Assembly: GCA_964537555.1 (NCBI GenBank)
Contig: CAZIAD010000010.1
Location: 34,379-98,378 of the forward strand
Reading direction: 5' to 3'
Origin: CAYRWR01 sp964537555
Lineage (GTDB): Bacteria; Spirochaetota; Brevinematia; Brevinematales; CAYRWR01
DNA length: 64,000 nucleotides
Both the position numbers and the translations under genes were made by a program. The notes below the pieces were generated by a model. The model ran no database searches. It saw only the letters and a list, made by a program, of their open reading frames with translations, and was not told the origin of the DNA. Within the stretch, counting starts at the first letter, position 1, and every line of letters begins with the position of its first letter. This document shows, piece after piece, positions 42,192 through 51,042 of the stretch.

Positions 42192-43553
42192 CTATACCTT
42201 GATCTGGTTCACTACCTGTTCTTCCAGGTTAGGCAGTTTTATCTTATAGACTTTTTCTACAAAAAACTTCGAGCGCAGACCTTCTACCGTCTCAGTATCA
42301 GACAACATCTTTTTATCGATCCGGGAGCCTACTTCCGCGATATGCTGTGACTTCAGCACGGCTTCTCCCAGGACACTATACTGTTTGAGCTCAGGCCCGC
42401 CGGTAGAGAGGGCACCGGTGATGACATTCCCACTGCATAGTCCGCAGTGCAGCTTGATATTTACTCCTTCTTCTTCGGCAAAGGTCTCAATATCTGTCAT
42501 GATCTTGACAGCTGACTCCAGGGCATGATATCGCTGATGCTCATAATAAAAAGGTACCCCATAGACCAGAGTGATCCGGTTACTGGAAAAGAAAGGATAA
42601 GCATCATACTCATCCGCATATTCACCGGCCACTTTTATAATACGTTCCTCTATTAAAAGGGCATTTTCGGCCGTCAGGGCTGCCAGATCTGTCTCATAAT
42701 AGAGGGTCACTACTGTTGCTGTTTTAAGGTCTCCCTGAGGGGATATCCCGAATTCCCGGCTCTGCTTGAGAATATTCTGTGAGAGATAGCCATTATATCC
42801 GGCCAGACTGCTCCCGGCGGAGGCTGATAGTCCACTCAGCTCCTGCAATTCGCTTTGGATAAGCCCGATCTCGTTTTCATCATTGACATCCAGGTTGAGG
42901 CTGCTGCCCTCATCCCGGGCCTGACGGATCATTCCAACCGTATATTTGGAGATACGCACCCTCTTCCACAGCAGAAACAGGGAGATGATCCAGTTTACCC
43001 CCAGGGATGCATAGATCAGATAATGGTCCCACCCCCCCAGATTGATCTTAAACACATAATGCTTGATCACAAAAAATGCTGCCGGCACTCCGAAAGTGAA
43101 CAGAAACAAAACAAATACCGGTAGAATGGTAGCATTGGAGAATCTCACCTTACGGGCAGCAATGATAGTACTAAATACCAGGCTGTGAAGCACATAAAAC
43201 ACACCCAGCCACAACACCATGGCCACATCAAAGAAGAGCAGGTTGACAAAATCATTATTTACCAGCTTTACCGTATAGGTAGACTGCAGATTATAAGTAC
43301 TGACTGCAATATTTAAAATTCCCATCAGTACAGTAATAAGGGTGGTATAGCGTAAGAGGATACTTCCTTCAGATTCCTTCTGAGGCAGCACCTGCAATAA
43401 GAAAAAGACTAACTGGAAGAGAGAAAGAAAGCCATAGAATCCATAGACCAGAAGATCTGCTTTGAGATTGAATTTTTCCAGAAGATATAAGGCAGCAAAG
43501 CCTTCTCCTGCTTTATAGATTAAAAAGATAAAGATATTCAATAATTTGGCCAT
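42192..43553 (-). CDS. Membrane protein with degenerate class III nucleotide-cyclase domain
   Basis: A 453-residue protein with about six membrane segments (1-210), a short linker and a cyclase-fold domain (about 265-440). The fold is seen in ATVVTLYYETDLAALTAENA, NIKLHCGLCSGNVITGALS and KQYSVLGEAVLKSQHIAEV. The two metal-binding Asp and the transition-state Asn/Arg of active class III cyclases are not at the expected places (YYET, PFFSSNR, EAVLKSQ). It is therefore probably catalytically inactive and acts as a sensor or partner. Confidence 0.75.
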   Translation of the reverse strand: MAKLLNIFIFLIYKAGEGFAALYLLEKFNLKADLLVYGFYGFLSLFQLVFFLLQVLPQKESEGSILLRYTTLITVLMGILNIAVSTYNLQSTYTVKLVNNDFVNLLFFDVAMVLWLGVFYVLHSLVFSTIIAARKVRFSNATILPVFVLFLFTFGVPAAFFVIKHYVFKINLGGWDHYLIYASLGVNWIISLFLLWKRVRISKYTVGMIRQARDEGSSLNLDVNDENEIGLIQSELQELSGLSASAGSSLAGYNGYLSQNILKQSREFGISPQGDLKTATVVTLYYETDLAALTAENALLIEERIIKVAGEYADEYDAYPFFSSNRITLVYGVPFYYEHQRYHALESAVKIMTDIETFAEEEGVNIKLHCGLCSGNVITGALSTGGPELKQYSVLGEAVLKSQHIAEVGSRIDKKMLSDTETVEGLRSKFFVEKVYKIKLPNLEEQVVNQIKV

Positions 43554-43621
43554 AATATTCCTCTCTGTTAATACTTTATAATAATACTATTTTCGGTATT
43601 TGACAGTCGGAAATTGAATTT

Positions 43622-45310
43622 CTACCATTTTTGTTGAGAGGGCATGATATTGCCCTGCGGTTTATCCTTTTTGCTGAGATGCTTCTTTTCTTCCTGTTCT
43701 ATGAGATTGAGTAGATTCTCTATCTCATCAGGGGAGACTGGTTTCTGCTGTTTTTGAGCCTGCTGCTCCTGTTTCTTATCCTGCTGGTTCTGGTCTTGAT
43801 CTTTGTTTTTATCCTGATCCTGCTGCTCGTCCTGCTGATTGTCCTGTTTATCCTGCGAACCCTGCTGATTCTGCTGATTCTGAGAGGAGTTCTGCATCTG
43901 TTTAATGTAGACATAAGTCTGCAACGCTCTTTTATAGACTTCCTGGTCAGATTTTACCTCATCCAGAATACGTTTGTAGGATAGCACGGCGCTTTCGTAA
44001 TCCTGAGAAGCCGCCAGGCTATGTCCCATATTATAGAGGGCATGATACCTGATCACAGGTTTTTCAGAATTTGTAAGTCCGGCATAATTAAAAATAGCCC
44101 GGTTATAGTTACTGAGCTGGAAATAACAGTTTGCTTCATTAAATCTCAGAAGTTCGTCTTCGGGTTTTTTAGTGATCTCTTCCTGATAGATCTTGAGAGC
44201 CTGGTCAAACTGGCCATTCTGGTAGGCTTTTTGAGCCTGTTTGACGGTATGAGAACAGGAATTGAGAATGAGCAGTATCAGTACTGATGTCAGTACTTTT
44301 AGGACAGGTTTTTTCTTTATACTGTTTTCCGGTAGAAAAATAAAAATGAGGAGGAATAATATACTGATCAGCAGAAAGTACTGATACTGGGGCTGCATCA
44401 TCTCATACATATTGGTACCAAAGGGTGTCCCTTTTACTTTCTTGAGGTGCGCACTGAGGTCTGCCACAGAGCTTTCATTGCCCGGATAATATCGCCCCCC
44501 GGTGGTGCGGGCTATATCAGTCAGCAGTTTCTGATCGAGGCGGGATAGTACTTCCTGGCCCTTATCATCTTTAAGGTAATCAACCACCTGGCCCTCTTCA
44601 TTTAGCAGAGGGATAGCCCCGCCCTGTGCGGTACCCATCCCCAAAGTATACAGGACTATACCTTTTTCTTTGAGTTGCTTTACCTGTTTTTTGGGAGAAT
44701 TTTCCATATCCTCCCCATCACTGAACAGTACAATCACTTTATGGGTCAGGGTATCGGTCTCAAAGAGCTCCTCCGCTTTTTTAAGGGCGTCTTCGATATT
44801 ACTACCCTGAATATCTATCATGTCAGTCGAAAGTTCATCCAGAAAATTCAATGCTGCATTTACATCGGTGGTCAGGGGTATGACTTTGAAGCCATAGCCG
44901 GCAAAGGCAGCCAGCCCCATGCGGTTACCCAGGAGCTGGGTAATCATCTGCCGGGAATAATCCTTGGCGGCATCCAGACGGGTGGGCATTACATCCGGCG
45001 TCGTCATACTGCGTGAGATGTCCAGCACAAAGACAATATCAATGCCTTCCATCTCGAATTCCGTGTTTTTTGATCCCCAGCGTGGATCTAAAAGGACCAG
45101 GGCCAGAAAAAACAGGGCCAGGCAGAGAGCGATCACCCTCACATTTCTCATAAGAGGATTAAAGCCGGACAAGAGCCTCTTCCGCTGAGCATCAGAAAAC
45201 AGGGTATTAAGTATAGCTTTTTTCTTAAACATCGCATACAGGATCAAGCTGATCACAGAAATCAGGATGAGTAAAATTATTAGCCAGAGTTGACTGTTTA
45301 CAAAATGCAT
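43622..45310 (-). CDS. Bat-type VWA protein fused to TPR region
   Basis: A 562-residue inner-membrane protein. It has a membrane segment near 10-26, another near 55-70, and a VWA domain (about 85-290) with the MIDAS motif FVLDISRSMTTPD. A third membrane segment (about 310-325) and a lipobox-like LILNSC follow. The C-terminal part is TPR-like (YQNGQFDQALKIYQEEITKK, YNMGHSLAASQDYESAVLSY), with a Gln/Asp/Lys-rich tail. It resembles BatB joined to BatC of the aerotolerance operon found in Bacteroidetes and spirochaetes. The lipobox-like point may mark a former gene boundary. Confidence 0.85.
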   Translation of the reverse strand: MHFVNSQLWLIILLILISVISLILYAMFKKKAILNTLFSDAQRKRLLSGFNPLMRNVRVIALCLALFFLALVLLDPRWGSKNTEFEMEGIDIVFVLDISRSMTTPDVMPTRLDAAKDYSRQMITQLLGNRMGLAAFAGYGFKVIPLTTDVNAALNFLDELSTDMIDIQGSNIEDALKKAEELFETDTLTHKVIVLFSDGEDMENSPKKQVKQLKEKGIVLYTLGMGTAQGGAIPLLNEEGQVVDYLKDDKGQEVLSRLDQKLLTDIARTTGGRYYPGNESSVADLSAHLKKVKGTPFGTNMYEMMQPQYQYFLLISILFLLIFIFLPENSIKKKPVLKVLTSVLILLILNSCSHTVKQAQKAYQNGQFDQALKIYQEEITKKPEDELLRFNEANCYFQLSNYNRAIFNYAGLTNSEKPVIRYHALYNMGHSLAASQDYESAVLSYKRILDEVKSDQEVYKRALQTYVYIKQMQNSSQNQQNQQGSQDKQDNQQDEQQDQDKNKDQDQNQQDKKQEQQAQKQQKPVSPDEIENLLNLIEQEEKKHLSKKDKPQGNIMPSQQKW

Positions 45311-45397
45311 TTTTTCGCTCTCTTATAAATCACTGATATAAATGATAGTATAAGAGAGGATTTTTTTCAATGAATCGGGCTAAAGACTGAGATATTT

Positions 45398-46327
45398 TTA
45401 AGAGGGAAATTTATCCATATCCAGCAGGTCTGCCATGGCGTAGTAATAGGAAGCGTCCCTTCCGTATTTGTAGGTATTATCTACCTTGGTCATACCGGAC
45501 AGCATGCTCACTACCCGTTTGGCAAACATAATATCCAGAGTATGGCCCGCTTTAAAGGAGATCAGAAAGCCTTTGATATCCAGATTCAGGATGGCGATAG
45601 CGCCCAGAAGGTCGAGTATCTTATGCCTTACCGGTTCATCGCTGTAACGGGGATCGTTCAATGAGCGATTCTCTTTCTTGGAAAACACATGTACATTATC
45701 AAAACCTCCGCCCAGGACCAGGCCGTTTTCGCGGTAATAATCCAGGTCTTCAATAAATCCGAAGGTGCGGGCATGAGACAGTTTGTCAATAAAACTCTGC
45801 TGATCATACTCCATGCTAAATGCCTGAGTACCTATAGGGGAATTGGGAAAAGATATGGTATAGGATAGCTTAAGAGACTGATAGGGCAAGGCCACAATAA
45901 ACTTATCTTCCATGGTCACCCACACCGGATTGATGATCTTGAGTTCTTCCCGGGCTTTATTTTGTTCCACCAGGCCTACCGACTGTATGGCCTCGATAAA
46001 CTCACGGGAACTGCCATCCATAATAGGTATCTCGGAAATATCACACTCTACAAAACAGTTATCGACATGCATCCCATAAAGGGCGGCAGTAAGATGTTCT
46101 ACAGTGTGTATAACAGCCTGACCGTTACTGACAGCTATATTATTGCGGGTGTCTACTACATTATCCACATGATAGGGAATATAATGGCCTTCCCTGCCTT
46201 TTTTATAAATAAAAACGATTCCGGTATCTTCAGGAGCAGGTTTAAGGGTCAGAGTACCATATACCCCGCTGTGTAAGCCTTTTCCTTTGAAAGAGACCGA
46301 TTCTTTTAATGTATTTTGATTCCTCAT
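45398..46327 (-). CDS. lpxC: UDP-3-O-acyl-N-acetylglucosamine deacetylase
   Basis: About 309 residues from the ATG at 46327, which has AAAGGAAG upstream; an ATG at 46345 would precede the predicted transcript start. LpxC performs the committed step of lipid A synthesis. Seen: SVSFKGKGLHSG, HTVEHLTAALYGMHVDNC with zinc ligands, PIMDGSSREFIE, and VRHKILDLLGAIAIL. AGHTLDIMFAKRV carries the catalytic His. It is last in the envelope operon but has its own sigma-54 element in the gap after ruvX. Confidence 0.96.
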   Translation of the reverse strand: MRNQNTLKESVSFKGKGLHSGVYGTLTLKPAPEDTGIVFIYKKGREGHYIPYHVDNVVDTRNNIAVSNGQAVIHTVEHLTAALYGMHVDNCFVECDISEIPIMDGSSREFIEAIQSVGLVEQNKAREELKIINPVWVTMEDKFIVALPYQSLKLSYTISFPNSPIGTQAFSMEYDQQSFIDKLSHARTFGFIEDLDYYRENGLVLGGGFDNVHVFSKKENRSLNDPRYSDEPVRHKILDLLGAIAILNLDIKGFLISFKAGHTLDIMFAKRVVSMLSGMTKVDNTYKYGRDASYYYAMADLLDMDKFPS

Positions 46328-46359
46328 TTCACTTCCTTTCCCCAAAGATACCCATTTTA

Positions 46360-46375
46360 TGCAATTATTATGCCA
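46360..46375 (-). promoter_or_regulatory. Sigma-54 promoter for lpxC
   Basis: TGGCATAATAATTGCA on the minus strand, the same 16-bp pattern as the amylase elements. The predicted start is about 20 bp before the preferred ATG at 46327, a plausible short leader. No LacI-like operator follows, unlike the amylase units. Confidence 0.82.
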
Positions 46376-46445
46376 AAATCAATATTTTATAACTCTTTTA
46401 CAGATAACAAATTATATTTCTCAAGACTGCCATGTCAGGTTTGTT

Positions 46446-46463
46446 TGTATGATTAATCATACA
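46446..46463. promoter_or_regulatory. Perfect 18-bp palindrome upstream of lpxC promoter
   Basis: TGTATGATTAATCATACA, identical to its reverse complement. It is centred about 106 bp upstream of the predicted lpxC start, where a sigma-54 activator would bind. No T run follows, so it is not a terminator. It differs from the TGCAC sites of the amylases. Confidence 0.6.
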
Positions 46464-46464
46464 G

Positions 46465-46869
46465 TCACTGGTCTTTTCTCTTTAAATAATCTTCCAGTAT
46501 TTTCTGTGCCGCATACATATCCAGCTTTTCCTTGATCTTTTGAGGGCTCATCCCGGTGGTACGCAGATAGGTCCGGGCATAGATCGAGCTGTTGGTCTCA
46601 TCCTGAAACACCACTTCGATATCCATGTGCCCCTTTAGGTCCAGGGCAAAATGATTTACGGCGTTTTCTGCGTCTTTGTATTTTTCAGAATGAGGCATTC
46701 CCAGCACTATTTTTTTAATATTATACTCGGTGCATATATCTTCCAGTTTAGACAGGAGATTGGGGGTATTGCCCAGGATCCTTAAAGGGCGGGCAGACCA
46801 TTCCAGGTCATCACTGACCGCCAGACCCACTCTCTTCCTGCCATAATCAATTCCCAGGATGCGTGCCAT
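46465..46869 (-). CDS. ruvX: Holliday junction resolvase-like / 16S rRNA processing protein
   Basis: A 134-residue RNase H-fold protein (YqgF/RuvX family): ARILGIDYGRKRVGLAVSD with the first catalytic Asp, KIVLGMPHS and FQDETNSSIYA. Family members mature the 16S rRNA end or resolve Holliday junctions. Its start overlaps the lpxB end by 23 bp. It ends at the palindrome that precedes the lpxC promoter. Confidence 0.9.
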   Translation of the reverse strand: MARILGIDYGRKRVGLAVSDDLEWSARPLRILGNTPNLLSKLEDICTEYNIKKIVLGMPHSEKYKDAENAVNHFALDLKGHMDIEVVFQDETNSSIYARTYLRTTGMSPQKIKEKLDMYAAQKILEDYLKRKDQ

Positions 46870-48007
46870 TGACTTTATCCTGTATGTATTGAGCGGCCCG
46901 TCCAGCTACTCCCGCATTACCGCATATCTTCTTGAGGCGCTGGTAGGTATGGCTATGCCGCTGTCTCTCTTCAGGGCCGGCTTCGATCTGCTTTCGCACT
47001 TCCTGTACCAGACGATGAGGGTTTAGCTCTTTTTGCAGGAGTTCCGGATAGTATTTTTCATCCAGTAAAATGTTTGGGAGCCCGATCATCTGTTTGGTCA
47101 CCAGTTTTTTAGCGATAGCATAACTTATAGGTGAGATCTTGTAACATATCAGGGGCCACCGTTCCAGAAGCGCTGATTCCAGAGTAGCCGTCCCTGAGGC
47201 CATTATATTGACCGCGGAGTGGTACATGATATCATAAGGTGCATCTTTTATGAGAGTGACATTTTCACTGAGTTTCTTTTTTCGGATGATATTCTCTATG
47301 GGATGCCTGAAGTCTTCATGCGCCAGGGATACTAATATATGCATTTTATGATCTTTTATCAGGATGCCGGCTGTATTGAAAAACACAGGTAATAAGGTTC
47401 GGATCTCCTGGTATCGGCTGCCCGGAAAAAGGGAGACCAGGGTCTTTCCCTCAGGGATTTTGTTTTTTTTAAGAAAGTCAGCCTGTGCTGCAAATTCCGC
47501 AATCTTGTCCATCACAGGATTTCCGGGATAGAATACTTCAGCACCCAGTCCCTGATATATATCTACATCCGATGCCAGAAAAGGCAGAATATAATGAGCC
47601 ACCTGAGCTACTTTTGGGGCATTCCATCGCCCCCACACTGATACCCGGGGGGGAATATAATAGAACACTTTAAGTCCCATCTCCCGGGCTTTTTTTCCCA
47701 GGATCATGTTAAAGCCCTGATTATCCACCAGTATTAAAGTTTTTATCGATCTTCCAGTGATAATGGCCAGAGCAGTCTTAAGGTGTCTGAGCTTACGGGA
47801 AATAAAGCGCAGTGACTCGACATGGCCTACCGTATTAAGGGTAGATACATCTTCCTCCAGTCCCAGCAGCCCCAGAGCCTTCATCCGGGCTCCACCCAGG
47901 CCATAAAAACTGTACTCCCCGATCCGGGACAATGCTTTCATGAGCTCAGCTCCATGGAGATCACCTGAGATTTCACCTGTAGAAATAAAAATATTTTGAT
48001 TAGACAT
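46847..48007 (-). CDS. lpxB: Lipid-A-disaccharide synthase
   Basis: A 386-residue GT-B glycosyltransferase that joins UDP-diacylglucosamine and lipid X. It opens IFISTGEISGDLHGAELMKA, the LpxB signature, with YIPPRVSVWGRWNAPKVAQV, VSLFPGSRYQEI and ASGTATLESALLERWPLIC. Full length. It follows lpxA by 16 bp. Confidence 0.96.
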   Translation of the reverse strand: MSNQNIFISTGEISGDLHGAELMKALSRIGEYSFYGLGGARMKALGLLGLEEDVSTLNTVGHVESLRFISRKLRHLKTALAIITGRSIKTLILVDNQGFNMILGKKAREMGLKVFYYIPPRVSVWGRWNAPKVAQVAHYILPFLASDVDIYQGLGAEVFYPGNPVMDKIAEFAAQADFLKKNKIPEGKTLVSLFPGSRYQEIRTLLPVFFNTAGILIKDHKMHILVSLAHEDFRHPIENIIRKKKLSENVTLIKDAPYDIMYHSAVNIMASGTATLESALLERWPLICYKISPISYAIAKKLVTKQMIGLPNILLDEKYYPELLQKELNPHRLVQEVRKQIEAGPEERQRHSHTYQRLKKICGNAGVAGRAAQYIQDKVNGTHPGN

Positions 48008-48023
48008 GAGATTCCCCGCTGGC

Positions 48024-48809
48024 CTAGTCCATATGTGAGACTATTCCCCGTTTAGATGTCCGTACCATATCCAGCATGAGAGTGACTTCATCGTACTGGC
48101 CTAACTCTTTTTCTATACGGTCGGCTGCTTCTTTGAAAGAAATTCCGCTATACAGTATCTTGTAGGCTTGTTTTATACGGTTTCTCTGTTCCACACTAAA
48201 TCCACCCCGTCTCAGGCCTACAGAGTTCAGGCCATTGACACGACCGGGATTACCTGTCAGCATCATATAAGGAGGTATATCCTGAGCCACTTTGGAGACA
48301 GCACCCACTATTACATAGGCACCCAGACGGCAAAACTGATGTATTCCTACATTGCCTGAGATGAATGCTGATTTCCCTATCTCCACAAATCCCGCAGCCA
48401 GGGCTCCATTAGCAATGATAGCATCATCATCCACCTGCACATTGTGAGCAATATGGGCATTAGCCATGAGATATACCCGGTTTCCCACATGGGTAACCAG
48501 GCCTTCATCTCCCCTGATAGGAGTGTGAACCGTCACATATTCTCTTAAGGTGCATTTTTCACCTATTTCTACCAGTCCGGGAGTTCCCTTGTAGGATAGA
48601 TCCTGGGGGGGGCCTCCGATTGCGGCTCCGGCATGTATGACTGTACCCTGGCCTATATTTACCCATCCCAGCATATGAATAAAGGGGTGAAGCACACAGT
48701 CATCACCTATGGTGATATCACCCTCCAGGACGCAATAAGGGCCTACTGTGACGTTATTACCTAATTTGACACTGGAAGAAACAATGGCGGTAGGATGGAT
48801 ATTAGCCAT
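48024..48809 (-). CDS. lpxA: UDP-N-acetylglucosamine acyltransferase
   Basis: 261 residues from the ATG at 48809, the usual LpxA start (ANIHPTAIVSSSVKLGNN); the longer in-frame extension overlaps the STAS gene in another frame. It is a left-handed beta-helix of hexapeptide repeats: VTVGPYCVLEGDITIGD, NVQVDDDAIIANGALAA with the catalytic His just before, and SKVAQDIPPYMMLTGNPGRV. First step of lipid A synthesis. It overlaps the STAS gene end by 8 bp. Confidence 0.95.
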   Translation of the reverse strand: MANIHPTAIVSSSVKLGNNVTVGPYCVLEGDITIGDDCVLHPFIHMLGWVNIGQGTVIHAGAAIGGPPQDLSYKGTPGLVEIGEKCTLREYVTVHTPIRGDEGLVTHVGNRVYLMANAHIAHNVQVDDDAIIANGALAAGFVEIGKSAFISGNVGIHQFCRLGAYVIVGAVSKVAQDIPPYMMLTGNPGRVNGLNSVGLRRGGFSVEQRNRIKQAYKILYSGISFKEAADRIEKELGQYDEVTLMLDMVRTSKRGIVSHMD

Positions 48810-49320
48810 TCTTGTTCCTTTCCAGTTCTTTTTTAAGCATTTCCTCCACCAGGCTGAAACGCTTACGGTTTTCACTGGAAAGTTCCATGAGGTTCTGGTG
48901 AGACTCGAGGAGGAGTTTGATATCATCATAATCCTTGGCCAGCTTCTTCTCTATCTCATCACCCATTTTGATATTATCTATGGTCAGATTTTCTTCAAGG
49001 GGGATCAGTCCGGTCAGTCCCATGGTAGTCAGTATCTCTTTTACCTTAGGACTGGGATTGAGCACTATAAGGACAGACTTAGTGATGCGTTTTACTTTTT
49101 TATCGATGGAGACTATCACTCCAATAAATGAGCTGTCCATGTAGGTAGTTTCAGACAGGTCAAAATAGATCTTTATGCCTGAATCTTCCGCATGTGTCTG
49201 CAGGAATTCGCCCAGGTGTTCATAGAGTTGGGAACAAAATTCCATTGTCCCTCTTCCGATTACCTTTATTAAATAACCGGCTGCTATAGGTCCCACAATT
49301 ATGCGAGATTCATCGGTCAT
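48802..49320 (-). CDS. STAS-domain protein
   Basis: 172 residues; the ATG at 49320 is preferred (AGGGG 6 bp upstream) over the GTG at 49323. The STAS domain (about 10-110) shows YFDLSETTYMDSSFIGVIVS, where the Ser pair is the usual phospho-site region of anti-anti-sigma factors. A C-terminal helical tail (about 115-170) is charged. It might act in regulation or, like MlaB, in lipid transport. It is embedded between the bactofilin gene and lpxA, so an envelope role is inferred. Confidence 0.8.
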   Translation of the reverse strand: MTDESRIIVGPIAAGYLIKVIGRGTMEFCSQLYEHLGEFLQTHAEDSGIKIYFDLSETTYMDSSFIGVIVSIDKKVKRITKSVLIVLNPSPKVKEILTTMGLTGLIPLEENLTIDNIKMGDEIEKKLAKDYDDIKLLLESHQNLMELSSENRKRFSLVEEMLKKELERNKNG

Positions 49321-49329
49321 CACGTACCC

Positions 49330-49767
49330 CTAAATTTCTTTATCTATAATAGGAGGAGCATTATCCACTTTTTCCTTAAAAATGGCTTTAATCTCATCTG
49401 AGCTGATTGTTTTTCCCTGTCCGGTAAAAACCATTCCTTCTTCAGCAAAAAAACGGGGGGAGTAAAAGTCCCCCATCAGCTTGCCTGTATTTAGTAGCTC
49501 CACTTTTTCCATTGCATATACATTACCTTTGATGCTGCCCCCGATGCGGATCTGGCGTGCATAGATATCACCTACAACACGTCCCTTCTCACCCAGTAAT
49601 ATAACACCTTTGCCTTTGATAACCCCTTTAAAATCTCCATCAATACGGAGCAGTCCATCGGAATGAAACTCACCGGAAAACCCGTTGTTTCTACCGATCA
49701 CACTATTGCTTTCCGGGCTGACCCCGGCCTGAGCTATCGCCTGGGTGATTTCAGTATCTTGTGCCAT
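49330..49767 (-). CDS. Bactofilin
   Basis: About 145 residues from the ATG at 49767 (GGGGAG just upstream; an ATG at 49779 is poorer). The core is a polymerising beta-helix: GFSGEFHSDGLLRIDGDFKG, VGDIYARQIRIGGSIKGNVY and KVELLNTGKLMGDFYSPR. Bactofilins form cytoskeletal filaments and set cell shape. It follows an M23 peptidase, the classic bactofilin-peptidase pairing. Confidence 0.93.
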   Translation of the reverse strand: MAQDTEITQAIAQAGVSPESNSVIGRNNGFSGEFHSDGLLRIDGDFKGVIKGKGVILLGEKGRVVGDIYARQIRIGGSIKGNVYAMEKVELLNTGKLMGDFYSPRFFAEEGMVFTGQGKTISSDEIKAIFKEKVDNAPPIIDKEI

Positions 49768-49789
49768 TTCACTCCCCATAGAAGTTCAC

Positions 49790-50824
49790 TTAAGGTAACA
49801 TCTTAATATAAGATATTGGATTAACAGTCTTTCCACCGATCAATACTTCATAATGCAGGTGATATCCGGTGGATTTACCGGTAGTACCTACATAACCTAT
49901 GATCTGGCCCTGATGCACTTTGACACCAGACTCGATCTGAGGCCCGAATCTCATCATGTGGGCATATTTTGTCTCAAAACCATATTTATGTTTGATGCGG
50001 ACTACATTTCCATAACCACCGCTGTAATGAGCATAGTCGACTGTACCATCCGCAGCAGCCAGCACCGGTGTACCAGGGAAGGTAGCCAGGTCCAGGCCGG
50101 AATGGAATTTCTTCTGCCATCTGTAGACCGGGTCAATACGCCAGCCATAAGGTGAAGTAATGCGGGCCCAGCTTACGGACAGTGGATAACGGGAAGGTAT
50201 CTCTTTGAGCAGACGTTCTTTTTGCTGAATGAAATTATTGAGGCTCTTCACACGGTCTTTAGTCAGTTCCAGTTCAGACTCCAGCTTTTTCAGTTCCTTG
50301 ACTTCATTGGGCATGAGACTATTGGTGTCATCACCCACGATCTTGATATCTTTAAAATCATACTGGTTATCTTTTTTCTTGCTTCCTTTCAGAATAGTCT
50401 CCAGGTCGGACTTAAAATTAGCGTAGCGCTCACTGAGGCTGTTTATAGACCTTTTATATTCTTCTATCATGACGATCTGGTTGGCGTTTTCCTCTTCCAG
50501 ACGTACAGATTTTTTCTTACGGTACTGGTTATCAGAAATAGTAAACACTGAGGTGAGCACTGTCACTAATAATATCACTACCGTAAAAAACATCACGTAA
50601 TTGGAAATCTGGAGATTAAAGATCTTTTTTTCAGAATGGGGCACTATCATAACAGTCAGCTTTTGAGAGCCTTTTTCATTGATCTTCAGAGCCATTTTCA
50701 TAAATGACCGCTTGACATTAGAAAAGAACATGGAAAGAGACTCTTTAAACTTAGTCCATTTTGATTTTTTGTAAATCTCAGTACGAGACCTGAATGCCGG
50801 TCTCTTCTTACTATAATGAGCCAT
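49790..50824 (-). CDS. M23 family metallopeptidase
   Basis: A 344-residue protein with a basic cytoplasmic N terminus, one membrane segment (about 75-97), a coiled-coil (about 100-210) and a LytM/M23 domain. Zinc ligands lie in FHSGLDLATFPGTP (HxxxD) and GYHLHYEVL (HxH), with WRIDPVYRWQKKFHSG before them. It cuts peptide cross-links in the wall or activates amidases. First gene of the envelope operon; a TATAAT lies about 45 bp upstream (50866-50871, minus). Confidence 0.93.
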   Translation of the reverse strand: MAHYSKKRPAFRSRTEIYKKSKWTKFKESLSMFFSNVKRSFMKMALKINEKGSQKLTVMIVPHSEKKIFNLQISNYVMFFTVVILLVTVLTSVFTISDNQYRKKKSVRLEEENANQIVMIEEYKRSINSLSERYANFKSDLETILKGSKKKDNQYDFKDIKIVGDDTNSLMPNEVKELKKLESELELTKDRVKSLNNFIQQKERLLKEIPSRYPLSVSWARITSPYGWRIDPVYRWQKKFHSGLDLATFPGTPVLAAADGTVDYAHYSGGYGNVVRIKHKYGFETKYAHMMRFGPQIESGVKVHQGQIIGYVGTTGKSTGYHLHYEVLIGGKTVNPISYIKMLP

Positions 50825-51042
50825 TTCTGCCTCCTGAATATGGCCACCCGCCCCGTTTCGCTATAATTATAGCACACAACAAAAATAATTGCTATTGTTT
50901 AAACAATTATCTTACATTTAGATCAAATTCGAGTAGCAATTTTCCCGCTCCCAATACAGTGAAAAACAGTTTGAAATAAACCTATATTCATTATATACTT
51001 TCCAGAAACTATGTCAAGTGAATAATCATTAAGCAGGAAAAT

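Noticed and set aside
43754..43984. Leu/Ile-rich plus-strand frame looking like a membrane peptide
   Set aside because: It is the antisense of the Gln/Asp/Lys-rich tail of the Bat protein; the hydrophobicity is a codon-complement artefact.
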